Shown here: positions 36,663 to 49,981 of the stretch, piece after piece
How the letters are laid out: every line of letters begins with the position of its first letter
Numbering within the stretch: the first letter of the stretch is position 1
Source: Whalleya microplaca
Taxonomy: Eukaryota; Ascomycota; Sordariomycetes; Xylariales; Xylariaceae
DNA length: 64,000 nucleotides
Assembly (NCBI GenBank): GCA_022497155.1
Contig: MU385723.1
Span: 1-64,000, forward strand
Direction: 5' to 3'
Notes under the pieces: generated by a model
The model's input: only the letters and a program-made list of their open reading frames with translations
Database searches by the model: none
Told to the model about the DNA's origin: nothing
Program-made: the position numbers and the translations under genes

Positions 36663-37219
36663 CCGCGATGATCACTTGTAACATAGTGTTTTGAGCGATG
36701 CTGGACGAATTTGACATGAAAATGGGGGTATGTAACGGAGAATGGGATGGAAGCAAGCAGATGCCGCAACTGCTTGTCTTAAGCCATGTGTCGCTAGCTG
36801 TTGCTTGACAGTAGCTCTTATTGGATGGCCTCTGGGCCAACGGAGAGAGAGAAGTATATGTATTCAAACGAACGAAAAAACAATATTTCCATTCTTTAAA
36901 ATAAAAGAATTTGACCTATTGTCGTGGATCTAAACGCTATAGAAACCGAGGAACAGGGGAATGATTGCGACATCATCAAGGCTGAAAGGGACACTACACC
37001 TTTCTGAGACATCCTGCACGAGAACTTCACTATCAGCTCTAGTGTTGATTTTAACTTCACAGTACATGGCTCCTGGTGACCTGCTATTTTATTTTAAAAG
37101 GGCAAGTCATCCCGATGTGCAGAGAAGACACGGAGATGAGAGGAAGTTGTTTATTATATCAAGCTACTGTAGTCTAGCTGTTCAACCCTCTTCGTTACTC
37201 CCACTCCCGCAGAAGCAGG
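36663..37219. other. Spacer, nothing recognised
   Basis: This contains the 3' side of the F-box-like gene. A frame at 36,961-37,644 runs into the GC-rich relic that follows but is not itself a convincing protein. Confidence 0.45.
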
Positions 37220-37670
37220 ATGAACACCATGTCGCCCTTCCGGGAACGGGAGTACCATTTCGTCGAGGCCGACCTGAACAGCACATTCCGCCAGTCCTTC
37301 ACGTCCGGGGTGCTCGGCGCCAACATTCTCGTCTTCAAGCGTTAGTAAGAAAACGACGCTGCCAAAGTGAATTCCACTATCATATCGGACGGCTTCCTCA
37401 GGTAACACAAAGCAACCTCGTCCAGGGCCGCTGGGCCGTGCTCTTCTCGGCCACTGAGCCGGCAACCGGATCTCGTTCTACACGTCGGTGCGTGGGCATC
37501 GCGCTGTGTCGTCGGTATCCCGCCATGGTTTTCGGCCTCGGCTCCGCCGTCGCGGGCACCTACGTACGCCCAGCTCTACGGCTGGAATCACAGGGGCGTT
37601 CGCGGCTTGGTTTGCGCCCTCAGAACTATGTATCATATCCTTAGACTCACCCGCTTGGGCGTAGTCGCAG
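37220..37670 (+). pseudogene. GC-rich gene relic with several frameshifts
   Basis: A distinctly GC-rich island begins with an ATG and a clean stretch (MNTMSPFREREYHFVEADLN, then SFTSGVLGANILVFKR). It stops at TAG, or enters a possible intron with donor gttagt and acceptor cctcag near 37,396. Coding-like pieces then appear in all three frames in turn: QGRWAVLFSATEP, NRISFYTSV, MVFGLGSAVAGTYV and AQLYGWNHRG. The order suggests one protein, perhaps a small membrane protein, broken by several indels. I do not recognise the family. Confidence 0.4.
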
Positions 37671-39980
37671 GAAACTGGAGGTAAGGGGCGAGATTTTCCT
37701 CGGGCTGGCTAGGTAGGATGAATAGGATGGGATGGGATGCGAGATTCTGGTGTTCACCCTGTGTTAATGCCTCAATGACTTTGGCGTCACTTTGAGTCTA
37801 ATGAAGGAACTCTGGAGATCCTAGGCTGTCTTCTTTACTTTTGGAACACTAGGTGCTGATCTACGTTCTCCAACATCTAGCGTGCTTTGGGCGCTCGTCG
37901 TCTTGAATGGCGCCACACAGTGGAAAAGGGGGTCTGGTACCGGCGTCCCGGGTCAGCTAAGATTCATGTCTCTGATTAGCTGCATACCCGTCTAGGTATG
38001 TATAAATGTATATCTGTCAGTCAAGCGGTAAGCAAAAGAACGTTGCGCCTTCTGTGGTCAGATTCATGGCGGTGTCGGAGGTCCATTCTGTATTCTCAAA
38101 CAAGCGCAATTGAAGCTCGACTGCGTATTTTCGACCAATATCTCTGCTTGGTCGGCAGTTGCATAGACTTGGCGCTACTAGATGTGATTGGGTATGTCAC
38201 TTATGCAAGGGATGAGAACACACATGTCAGCTTCACTAGGTTTTAGTTACATAGACATCCAAGGTCAGAGCCGGCTCCTCACCGTCTAGCATGTAGACTT
38301 GACTCGGATGCTATTGACTGGATCAATCACAGGCGATACCGTACAGACGGTTATTCACGCCTCCTTCCTGTGAGTCATCTCATTATTTCTCATGGATACC
38401 AATGGAAGCCGATCATGAGCGCCTCGATGCCGGTACATAAAGATCTGACGACAGGGATCCCAACGGCGTGCGTACGTACATCGACATACCTGGGAGGGCG
38501 CGCACCTCTTCTCCCCTTTATGCTGAGCCTAGGTCAGGGTCATTACAATCCGCAAGCGCTTGGCAGACAAATGAGAATCCTACCCCTTTTTAAGCACCAA
38601 GGCTTAGGCCATTTGATAATTGTCATTTCTAGGCGCCGTTAGGATGTCCAATCGAGCTTTGTTTCACGACGGGATCCTCCTCGTTCTTCACCTGTCGCAT
38701 AGGACACGGGAGACGTATAAGAGCTAGCAGACGCTGGCCTATCATGGTCAACCAATGGCTGGTCTGTGTGCTGGATCAGGGGAAGACAGTACGACGCCGG
38801 CCACAGGTCTGAACACACATTAATATGTGATAAAGGAGGGGAACTATGTATTTCGTTCGGGCAATGGTGAGGACAGCATGTGTGCTTTGTAGCACATGGC
38901 GATGGTGCTACATAGGGGGTTGTAAGCATGGTCAAGAGGTTCAGGCCAGTGAACACTGAGCTCGATTTGAGTTGAAGAAATGATTTAGCTATCATCGTAT
39001 ACATATTCGTGCCACCCATGACTTAACATGTATGTTTTCCACACTCTTCAGTTCCAGTGTATCCGTATACGCGACTTTTCTTCACTGTATCTCTCAGCAA
39101 ATGCATGGCCTAGGTACAGCTCGGCGCGTAGATAGCCTGCAATCAACGTGGGTTTGGCTAGGGAGCTCCAGCCAGGGCACTGTTCCAAAGAATCAGCACA
39201 ATCTTCAAACAGCCACGCCATTGTTAGTCGCGCCTCTCTCATGACAAGCGATTATCATGTAGCACCAGCGCGAGCTACGATCTCTATACAAGGTCGAGGG
39301 TTTGGGTCGGATCATGTGACGGATAGCAGATGTTCGAGGGCGGCACAGCTAGCATGTTGGTCACAGTGTTACAACTTCAATGCTGCCCTGATGAATTAAG
39401 ACCTGGGTCCAAAGAAGATAATAAACATTTACAAGAATTGACTATAGGAATACACGTAGTTATCAATTGACAATCCCACTCTAGCGAAAGATTCTGCTAG
39501 ACAACATAGTGTCACGCGAACAAACTACACAGTCGGCTAATCAGTGAAAAGACAAATCGAATTTAGTACTAGTATTTTATTGTATAAGTTAAAAACACGG
39601 TAATGAAGACTGTAGCACCTCTAATGGCAGCCTATCCTGAGGCGGCATTCTACCTATGTTTAATGCGAAATTGTCATTCTTGATCCCAATCCCAAATTCA
39701 TAAAAATACCCAACTGGCCAAACGAGTGACATCCCATAATACCCTTAAATCAAGACTTGCTAATCATCCCGGCCAATGATGTACATTGAAGAGGTAGAGA
39801 ATTATGCATCAAAGAGCCAACCCCCTAATCCCAATCATAAACGCCCACATTAGATGCCGCTCAACCATATCACTGAAGCCTTATTTTTTCCACTTCCAAT
39901 TCCCCAACTGTCGCCAATATGGACGCTCCAAATGAGCATGTACGTATCATCTCCGGATTTGGCATCGTAAGAGAAATCGT
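37671..39980. other. Intergenic, nothing firm
   Basis: A 126-residue minus-strand frame with an ATG (38,639-39,019) has an irregular, Cys/His/Pro-rich composition and no domain; I do not accept it as a gene. The last ~550 bp before 39,981 would hold the 3' UTR of the RTA1-like gene. Confidence 0.45.
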
Positions 39981-41142
39981 CTACCACAAAGCATTATCGT
40001 CGACCATGTTCCTTTGCGGAAGAGGGTCCAAATACTGCGACTTCCTCGGGGAGTATCTCGGAGCATGATTGTTGGTCACAGAAGCCTTTATGCCCATCTG
40101 GTTGTAAGCTGGGATGCGTTGAGCGGATGGTGGCTCGAGGGGGTATGGTCGGCTCGGTCGAGGGGGCGCCTGGGATAGTCTTCGCGCTGACGTCTGCGAC
40201 CACGACTGTCCGAATATTCTGCTAGGGAAAAAGGCAAGTAGTATAGTAGTGGCGATCAATACCATTGCTCCATCGAGTACCAGGAATAAGGTTTCGTCCT
40301 GCGCAACCGAGCTCTCGAATCCCTCCGCAATGACTACGATTCGATATGCTGTGCGGAGCACGAGCAGTGAAGTTGCAAGCGCAAACGCTGTATATCAACC
40401 CACGTGTTAGCAGTGGGAATCTATTTCACATTCAGAACCTGCGTCCACTTACCATACAAGAATACTTTGAACGAAGCACTGTTGTATACAGCAGTAAACT
40501 TGACGTCTAAGGCATGATGTCTCGTGCGGACAGAAATAGCAAACAGCATCGCATGGCTAATGAAAATAGCTAGAGCAACGATCTGGATCGCGAGTCCAAC
40601 GGCGAGGACACTGACACCGCTCTGGATCTGTAGGAACTGTCAGTAATATATATCACTAAGTGCCCAGAAGTGATTCTTACTATGTCATGGTCATCTTGGA
40701 CGGTAGACACAATTCCTCCAGCAAGCTCCAGGATAAGCGCTGCGGCCGTCAAGGCGTAGAAAACAAAGGGATACCAGACGGGTCTCCAAGACCGATATTC
40801 GTCGCCGTAAAGAGTAACGATGCGTGGCATGACAAGAAATATCGCACCACAGATAAAAGTTGGGCCGAGGATCGTCCCAACCAAGAACACAACAAAAGCA
40901 GCTCTATCGGCTGGATCGTTGTGCGAAAGGAGCCGACCGATATAGCCCATTACCTCCAATGCCAAACCCGTTGCTATGGCCGTGGAGAACACGGAACTCT
41001 TGTATTTGATTCCCAGGCCCAACGCGAGCGGTATGAGAGCAGCGAAGAGCGCAAGAAGTACGGCATTTCCACCGAGGGAAGGGTGATAGGTAAGGAAGAC
41101 TCGCGAGCAGCCGCTCGAGTTGCAATCCGCAGAACTAGCCAT
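39981..41142 (-). CDS. RTA1-like seven-transmembrane protein
   Basis: Three minus-strand exons (41,142-40,681; 40,627-40,453; 40,387-39,981) with introns of 53 and 65 nt give 347 residues. Successive hydrophobic helices (AVLLALFAALIPLALGLGI; a GYIGRLLS loop; FICGAIFLVMPRIVTLYG; YALTAAALILELAGG; VLAVGLAIQIVALAIFI; LVLRTAYRIVVIAEG) match the RTA1 family, fungal seven-helix plasma-membrane proteins linked to lipid translocation and resistance to sterol-active compounds. The family-typical LR-x-x-YRIVVIAEG segment is present in exon 3. The C-terminal ~70 residues are a cytosolic Pro/Ser/Arg-rich tail. The single-frame extension after exon 1 is intronic. Substrate and regulation cannot be read from the sequence. 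Confidence 0.92.
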
Positions 41143-43256
41143 GTTGTATCGTGATCATCGCTTGCCGGTGATTCTAGTCAAAAGGTCGAGAAGCCGTGAA
41201 CGAAGAGAGTGCGAGAGAAAGAGAACTTAAGCCGTGTGACACTCGGTCAGCTTTTCTAGATATACTGAAGCCAGCATACATGCCTCTAGGGCCGGGGCCC
41301 AGGGAAGGAAACCTTCGCAGCGCTTGTGTTGCAGGGGACTAGTTCGGGTGGGCGACGTGAGCACCGGTCCGACATGAGTTAACCCATGGCGTGCCGATGA
41401 GGTCCGGAAATGGAGTGGATGATAACCCCTGTACAAGGCAACCGTTGTGCTACTTTCTCTCTTGTTGGCCTCTCTCCCCACGACCTACTCTAGAACGGGG
41501 CAACGATCAGCATGGGTAACCTATAAACCACTGCTCCTTCACACAAGCCCCCATGTTGGATGTATGTATTATTACACCGTACAAGTGCGATCAGCCTAGC
41601 TTCAGCCCCCGATATGACTTAGCAAGAATACTACGTGCTATGCAGAGTATCTTTGTAGGCAGCGCTCGAGAAAAACTCTCACTGCCTCCTATATTGCGGT
41701 GTTCAGTAGCCAATGAGAGTTGCGGCAGCGTCCCGACAGTTTGGATACAGCGCCGAGACCTTGCCCTTAACGGCCAATAATACGGAGAAGCTATACAGCA
41801 ACCTTGCCCTAGGTGGCAGTCTTCAAGTAACCGCGGCTAAAAGCAGCATCTCAGTGGCTAGAATATATTAATCCATGCTGCGTTGATCCGCAACGCGGCA
41901 GCCCAGCACGTACTGTCTGTACGACGTCGCTAATCATAGATGAACCATAACAATTCATAGCAGGATCGCAATGCTGGTTTGAAAATCTGGAGAATTTTCG
42001 TCTTGCGATAATAAGAAAGCTTCAAGTATATAGTTTTAAATAGACTGGAATAAGCTGTTAGGCATTTGATTATAACTAAGCACATTTTGCGTGTGATGAC
42101 CGTTGGTATCAATGTGTTGAATAACACACAGTGAACAAGTAGCATGTCTGCATGTGTAAAGTCTGTACGAGTCATAGTCGAACAAGGCGACGGAGCAAGC
42201 CACACCCATGTCGGGATGCGATCAACAGTGATTAACTGAAGGCATGGAAACACTTGATTGGCGCGCCGTGATTTGGTTTGTTTGACAGTTGCATGTTGGT
42301 GATGAGTATACACTTGGTTGCAGATCTTGTCCGTCTTCCATCTGCCTTCCTGGCCTACAGTCGTGGCAGCGTGGCCTACTACCAGATATGCGAACCGCGC
42401 GTCTCGATTTCTGGTAGCGACTCATATTCAACCTGGAAAATCCCATTTTGTCAGCAGCAATACAGGCAGGGACCGCGTGTACAATAATAGAAGAAATCCG
42501 GGCCTCTGGGCCCGTTCGCGTGCTCATGATCTGGGGGTTGATGGTGTGTTGGACTGAATCTAAGTGCTAAGAGTTTGGGGGTTGAACAAGACAAGCGGCC
42601 GATTCTGCGGCCCGCGCTCCTTTAAATTCGAATTGAAGCCGGCGTCCGAGTTGAAAAGCCCTAATTGACCCTGCTAACCTTAGGTCACTCTAGCAAGGTT
42701 GGCACTGTTTCCTCGCTTCCCCGCCTGCAAGCCTCCGCTAGTCTTCCCGTTGATAGTGGACTTTACCGAGTGTATGAATTGAATCTTTTGTGGTTTTATT
42801 GGCTTGCGAACATTTGAACTATCACATACATGTAGCACGTCTATTCTCAATTAAAATCAACATGTACAAGAAAGAGCGACAAAAAGAATCATGAGTCGAT
42901 TCAAAAACTGAAAAGAAGGAGAGGCGGGAGAATATGATTGCATGTATATCGTCTTCGTAACAGTTATCTCTAACCAACTCACAAAAGACCTTGTAGAATA
43001 CAGACTGAGAAGGCAAGTATCTAGCCTGTAGACAATAATTCCACTAGGATAATTGATGACGTCAAAGCCGCCATCTAAGGCTTCAATGTCTTCAAATTGA
43101 GACGACACCTTTCCAGTCCCAAATTTACTCCTCGGTATGAAATAAGTGGTCGATTGAGTCTTATCAATAAGTGCCGAATGCACAAATCACAACAATAACA
43201 CCGGGTCCTTAGCTTCATAGATGACCGACCACTTCCCAAATTGATCTCCCACAGCA
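41143..43256. other. Divergent promoter region, nothing recognised
   Basis: It separates the leftward RTA1-like gene from the rightward lipase gene. Only short overlapping frames on both strands; none has a recognisable domain. No RNA gene was seen. Confidence 0.5.
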
Positions 43257-44388
43257 ATGAGCCTGCACCGATGCGCTTCAAGCCATCGTGATAGACTTGG
43301 TGCCATCGTTCTTCAGTCGCTTAATGGGCGGCGTTCATGTAGCTACCCGGCTGCCTGTGTAACATCCCGGCGGATCCGGACGTCCCGGAACTATTCCACC
43401 CGCCATGCGGATGATCCCAGGCTGAGAGAGCTGGGGAAACAGATCCATGACGAATATGCTGTACTCAAAGACCACTATGGTGCGGACGCGATGTCCTTAC
43501 ATGTCTACCTTTGAGTCCGACTAACATAAATCCCAGCTACCCCTAAACATCCCATTGTCCTCGCCCACGGGCTTCTCGGCTTTGCGGAACTCCAAGTTGC
43601 TGGAGGATGGTTCCCGCCCATCCATTACTGGCGGGGGATCAAGGACGCCTTGAGAGCGAACGGCATTGAGGTCATCACGGCTGCTGTGCCGCCGTCCGGC
43701 AGCATCGAGCAGCGGGCCGAGAAGCTGGCCCACGGCATTGCCGAAGCGGCGCAGGGCAAGAGCGTCAACATCGTCGCTCACAGCATGGGCGGGCTCGATG
43801 CCAGATACATGATATCCCACCTCCAGCCCCAAAACGTAGATGTGCGCTCCCTAGTTACCGTTGCGTCGCCCCATCGAGGGAGCGCCTTTGCAGATCACGT
43901 ATTTAAGGAGATTGGCCCGGATCTGCTTCCCAACGTATACAATTTTGCCCGGGGCGTAGGAATAGAAACAGGCGCCTTCGAGCAGCTGACGATGAAATAC
44001 ATGACGGAGGAATTCAACCCACGCACTCCGGATGACCCGGATGTTCGCTACTTCTCTTACGGGGCTATGATGGAGCAGCCTCCCTTCCTGAGTCCGTTCC
44101 GACAGTCGCATGCCGTCATCAGCAACCTCGAGGGACCAAATGATGGGCTCGTCAGTGTAACAAGCTCGAAATGGGGCTCGTACAAGGGAACTTTGGTGGG
44201 TGTGAGCCATTTAGACTTGATAAACTGGACGAATCGCTTGAAATGGACAATGCGGAAATGGATGGGCCAAGGGCCGACGTAAGTTTAAGCCAAGTCTTGC
44301 CTAATATGTATACTGACCAAGTCCCAGCTTCAATGCTATCGCATTCTACCTCGATATCGCTGACATGCTTGCGAAGGAAGATCTTTGA
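43257..44388 (+). CDS. Alpha/beta-hydrolase lipase (triacylglycerol lipase-like)
   Basis: Three exons: 43,257-43,479, 43,537-44,278, and 44,322 (or 44,328) to 44,388, giving 343 (or 341) residues. The catalytic triad is visible: S157 in AHSMGG, D277 in GPNDGLVS and H299 in SHLDLINW. The oxyanion segment is VLAHGLLGF at ~83-91. The first ~47 residues are Arg/Ser/Cys-rich without acidic residues, compatible with mitochondrial targeting. A TAA at 44,280-44,282 looks like the end, but a gtaag donor at 44,279 leads to a last exon encoding FNAIAFYLDIADMLAKEDL, the C terminus I associate with this lipase group. Two acceptors 6 nt apart (ccaag and cccag) both keep frame. Function: hydrolysis of acylglycerols or related esters, based on the fold and triad; the substrate is not determined. 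Confidence 0.88.
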
Positions 44389-44958
44389 GATTAGGTTCTC
44401 GTCTTCGTTTGCCTATGAGCTCCATAGGCCGGTTTGTATTGGAAGCTCGACCAGTATCCATGGAATACTTTGCCCCCTGTATATTAAGGTTCGCCTTTAC
44501 TATTGGCACAAAGACTAGATCGGTTGCAACGGCTGTAGTCATAGCAGATTTTGATTCTAGATAGATTTGTGCAATGTAATCTCAATTCTTTTGACATGAT
44601 AATGTGTGTCTTCCACATCTCGCTTTTCTGCTCATCTACATTGAAAACTCGGATTACCCATGTCAGTTTCCAATCCATCCTGAGATCAATTCATGTCTTT
44701 CACACAGTTCTCTTCTCTGTCTACCGGACTTCAGATACAGATATGGGAGTCCAGAGTCGTAAAGATGACTGATTTGACTGCCGATTTTGGAGCAATACAA
44801 CACACGGCTCTATACCGTAACCATTGCCTGAAAACCCTGATATATCCCATGCTGGCCCCCATGGCCATGTGAAATATGTATACATTTGGCTGCTGTACAG
44901 ACTCTTAAACGAAATTAGTGCTAATATTTATGTAGCTACCATACTATTTTTCTTTTTT

Positions 44959-45024
44959 AAAAAAAAAGGAGAAAGAGGAAGAACAAGACGAGAGAAGAAG
45001 AAAAAAAAAGAAGAAGAAAGAAGG
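44959..45024. repeat. Polypurine tract
   Basis: About 66 nt almost entirely of A and G, with two C interruptions, including A-runs and (gaa)n. The opposite strand is polypyrimidine. Such tracts can form triplex DNA or mark decayed poly(A) tails; no element is visible next to it. Confidence 0.7.
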
Positions 45025-47936
45025 TCATGTACGCTGACGAAGCTACCAATGTGTATGTCCGCGCGAGCATTACAATAGTGCCCATCTCACTAGCATCGAT
45101 AAATAAGTTATTGGCTCAAGGGTAATGATTATACATATGGTGGAGACTCTGTATTTTCTTGACATGACAAAAGGATGAGTCAATTACGAAATCTTATAGA
45201 TAAGTAGTTCAAATTCTCGCCATATTCAGAAATATTCAAGGCGGTCCGAATTTACGCTACGGTGCCTAACATGATGGTCTACTGCGCGGTTATTTGATCA
45301 GTATTATGAAGCATAATGGAATTGTTACTATGTAATGTGTATGTGAATATTGAGAAAATGCTGTAACAGGTAATAGTATTAGTTCACGATTATCTCGTCT
45401 TTTGCCATTAACATACAAGCCAGGCCAAAATAAACAAATGAGTTCTACTTATGCCGAGAGGCCTACAGCCCTAAAGGATTCGCTAAATAGTGTAAGGAAG
45501 CCCCTATTGGATTTTCAAGGCTTTCGCAAGGACACGGTAAAGAAGGGCTACTGCATTGCACGAAACATAACAGGAAGATTGCGATTTATACCTCATAGAG
45601 GCAGGCTATGGACTGCGATGATATGTACATGATTCTTACAGAATTTATGAATGATATGGTTCACGCCCTCTGACCCTTCGTAGTGCTCAATCTAACTAAA
45701 AAAAAGCACTCGGCAATACGGCTAGTATATTGATGACAACTGAAGACAAAACATCGTCCCTAGCAACTAATCATTCCGATCCCACCACCTAAGCGAATCT
45801 CAGATCATCAACCCGGTCTATCTCCTCGATTCACGCACTGATTCCTCAGCATCACAATGACCCTACTTCAGCCCTGAAGACATGAACCCAAATACATAAC
45901 CTCAGGCGAGCGCTCACATCAAATCATCACCTCAGCATCAGCCCCGGAGCCTCGACCGAAGCCTGGATCCAATAGAGTTCTACTCTGGACATCGGCCCTG
46001 CTTATTCCAACGGGTCATGCGAACGGGACATACGACGCTGATGCTGGTTCGTGTGTATGTACCTGTATCTATGTAGGCACGTCAGTTGGAGTTATGAGAG
46101 TAACCTTCTCCAGTCGAAACAGATAACTCCGGAACCATCAGGAGTCACGTCATGTAGTAGAAAGAATTCGAGGTGGGCATTGCTAGATATAATCGTTTGA
46201 GGTAAAAGAGACCTAAAACAATATTATACGTACCCCTTTTCGTGACCCGAAGTAGGTAGCACTCGATCTGACTCTCTATGCTGGAGTCGGGCAGATAAAC
46301 CTTGGGTTGCCTATTGTCGCTTGCTCTCAACAGCGGCAAAACGAAACACTTCCTCGGAGAATAATAAACGCTCACCTTGTCCGGACACGGAGGTCGTCGG
46401 TACTCACACCGACTTTACATGCAACTTAGGGCATTCTGCGGCTCTGCCGGACAGCCACATGAGCGAGCTCGGAGGTGTGAGCTCGCAGCCGAATTCCATT
46501 ATTACCTACTCACTGTACTACTATATATCTATCCGCGGACTTAAAAAAAGGCTGGGTGGAGACCGAGGTGTGAAACCCGAGTGTAATGAGATGTACCCGG
46601 GAGCGTCAATCAGGAGGCCGAAGCGAGTCGCGAATCGCCGGCCGCGCTCACCTGCAAAGCTGACCGACTAACTCCTGCGGGCTGGGAACGGTGCACCTAC
46701 CACCTACCTAGGTACTCAAAGGGTATATGTAAATTCTGGTATCGAGGGGTCTGTTTATTACACATATTGTTTCTTATTGCTATCGACTCTTCTATTCCGT
46801 CCATATAAGCTGGATGTAGACCATCGTATCAAAACTTCCTGTATCTTTATCCTGCTGCCTGGAGTACGAGACGGACGATCATCATACCTACCTAAGGAAG
46901 CTCGTATCTTATTCTAAGCTCAACCCTTCACCACACACATGCATACTCGAGAGGATCGACCAAGTGCGTATATATATACATATGTATATATGTACGCTTT
47001 GATTTTTCCGTCGAGTGCGCTTACGTACAACAGAGCTCGTGCGATCTGATCTGTCATTATGTACAATACATGTATGTGCGTGAGTGAGGAGCCACCGTGC
47101 TCCTCCTGGTCACCCTTGATTCGGCAGGCCCGTTTCGGTAGCGAATGAGAAATATACCGGTTGTCCACGGGCCCTTGACGATCGGGCGAATCGTCGCCGT
47201 TGTACGTTTATATGGCCCAGAAATAACGGCGGACAGTGGTCTTTTTTGCCGTCGATACTGTTCTGTTCTTGTCCTAAGGATTCCGATTCCGATAGGTAGT
47301 CCGTCCCCCTTCATGTGTCTGTGTTGTTCTACCAACAGAAACTGATGCATGTGAATGAGAGAGCCGCCTGTGATAACAACCAGGAGAATCGTCGTTATTG
47401 GCTCTGCTCTGCCGGAGTGTGTTCCGATTTGCATTGCTTGCTCAATCATATCTATCGCCATCGTCATAGGGGGGGGGCACTTGGCCAGACAAGCCAAGCT
47501 GGATTAGATAACCGAGGGGAACATATTCGGCTGGAATGTAGAAGTGACTAATACAACAGCCTCTCCGTAGTCCAGAATTTGCGTCAAATATAATATAGAC
47601 GTGATCCGGGAACTAGTATCATCTACTCGGCCCGAGCCACTGCGGTGGGAGAATTTGAGTGATTCCAACTAGCAAACGTTAATGTCCGTAAGTAGCCATG
47701 CATTAAGGATACTAGAGCTCCGCGGGTAAGCGTATGAGAGAAACACCAAAAGAGGCCTAATCATTGTCCCTCGAAGACTTCGTCAGTTTAGAGAATTAGC
47801 GCGTGAGAAATTCTCACGTCTTAAGTCCTCCGTGTTATAGCCTAAGGGCTCACGCTTGATAATAAGTAGCGAGGAAGCTAATGAGGCTTATTCACAACAG
47901 CTCTAGTTCTGAGATGGGGCTCCATGTTTAGTCTCC

Positions 47937-47964
47937 TGTATGTATGTATGTATGTATGTATGTA
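47937..47964. repeat. (TGTA)7 microsatellite
   Basis: Seven perfect tandem TGTA units followed by catagcc. The flanks contain related tacctacatatg words. Confidence 0.85.
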
Positions 47965-49981
47965 CATAGCCTCCAGCTTACCTACATATGCACCACCGCC
48001 GAGTGCGTGGTACGTATTACCCGACGGCGTTGGTAGATTGATAGGGTAGGTAACTTAACCGGGGGCTTGTTCTAGATCTGGTGTCATCCTATCGAATGCA
48101 ACCAACTCAGAAGCCATCCAGGCTCCTAGTTCCGGGGAGTCTCACCGAGACTGCCGTACGAAGTAATGTTGCGGGCTTATAATGCTTAGTACATCCACGA
48201 TGCGCCACGAGCTATTATTTATTGGCAGGTCCCTGTGAGACTGTGACTGTCAGTAAGTCTTATCGCAGTAACGCCCTTCCGATCCGAGCTGATTCCTCAA
48301 CACGAGACGGAAAGGAAGTCGTATTGATGGCTCCTAAGGCTGTAAGATCGAGACCGTTAGATTAGACTAGCTAGGTTAGCTATTGTTATATATGTATAAA
48401 ATGGGATCGCGACAGGGTACAAGGTCCTACTGTTATAAAAGTCACACATAACGAACATCTGTTTTGTGACTCACTCAGAAGGCTTCCGTCTAGGTGAACT
48501 GGGATGAGTTAAGGAAGTGAGCCAACTTTGAAATTGACCCAATGTCTGACCCCCAACTAACGAAGAAGGTAATACAAGCCTTATGGAATGGCAGTTTAAA
48601 CATCTCTTGGCAATCCTGATCGAGCCAAACTCTATGGATGCGAGATCGCCGATGCTTTGAATTTGCTGGTTTCAGTATACCTGGTATCATGCATAGCAAT
48701 TTATCACAGGGACGCGGAGAAGCTAGTAGAACACTGTAACTCCTCTCACCTTACTCTGACTGTATGTACCATAGAACCTGGCCTACCTGGCTGCCTGGCC
48801 ACGCACCTTCTGACGGGTTGGTGGGATGAAATAGGTGCTGTGCTGTCGTATTGTCTGTCGCCCACTGGTCTTCACGCCCCCCCAAAGCATATCCAATTAG
48901 GTTAGCACTAGCGACTAAAGGCCGCCGCACTCGGTAGTCCTGGAACATGATCGTATTGTAGAAGATTTGCTTCAGAGGCTGTAACATCCTTGTACCGAAC
49001 TGTTCTAATAGCTGGTTCAGGTAGTGTAAACTGACAAGTAGTGATTAATCGTATGAGTGATCGCCAGCTGACATCCTTTCCTGCTGTTAAAACCAAACTC
49101 GGGGTCTGATGAACATGCTTAGGTAGGTATGGATGTGCGCGTGCTGTACAGATCGGGTTTCCCTTCCTTGCGCGTCGACCATCGATTATTTTTCGTCCAC
49201 CTAATAAGATTTGTGATTTTCGATCAGATTAAGCCGGGATAGCGGCGCCTTGGCGTTCTCGGTCAGTCAGTTGTCAAATACGCCGCAGACCTGTACATGT
49301 TAGCAAGGCTCTAGGAGATTAAATGGCTTCCACAGCCCACGTTTGGACAAAATGATACAACCTTCGCTGTTGGCGACTTCGTTCACCCGAAACGTTGTGA
49401 AGGTCTAGAACGGTCGACTGGGTCTCGCTGCATAATCCATGCAAGCCATAGTGGTCCTATCTGCATGCATGCTTGTCTAGTAGAGACAAACGGAACCACA
49501 AATCACCCCCTGGCTGCATTTTTGAGCAGTAAACCCCATTGTACTTTTGGCGTGTCCCATCGGTAGACCTTTGGGCAAAGACACCTCTGGTGGCTGCACC
49601 TGAACCGATTTGTAGGACTTTGGAGGGGTTGACTGCTAAAACAGAGAGATCGTATGCATATCCTTCTGATCGGTAAGAATAAAATATAATCATCTTGCTC
49701 TTGTTTATTGGAGAATACTGCTGTGGTGTGATTGCCGTGCTCTTCCAGGATCACCTGCGGTCTCGGGGTGCCTTTGCTGTGTGTAGAATGAGCGCCACTG
49801 GTTTGCTCTATCTGGCGTGTTCAGGCAAAGTAGCCAGTTCTGTACAGCCATACATACACCTTTCGTTACCAGTCCCTTTTCCCCACATGGTCTAGAGATA
49901 GTCAGGAAACAAAGAAATCGCGGCATTTGCATTGCAATATTTGCAACTACTCGCAACAAAGGTTGGTATTCCATTACCGAC

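Noticed and set aside
36961..37644. 227-codon plus-strand frame
   Set aside because: Its first half is spacer sequence and its second half crosses the frameshifted relic in the wrong register; no recognisable domain.
38639..39019. 126-codon minus-strand ATG frame
   Set aside because: No recognisable domain and an irregular Cys/His/Pro composition; could not be supported as a gene, though expression data could change this.
43650..44282. Lipase as an uninterrupted 210-residue protein ending at 44,282
   Set aside because: It would lack the oxyanion strand encoded earlier in exon 2 and the family C terminus; splicing to exons 1 and 3 restores both.
46321..46671. 116-codon plus-strand frame
   Set aside because: Mixed low-quality translation with no domain; likely chance.
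47057..47497. 146-codon minus-strand frame
   Set aside because: Irregular composition, spans a poly-G run and microsatellite-like flanks, no domain.
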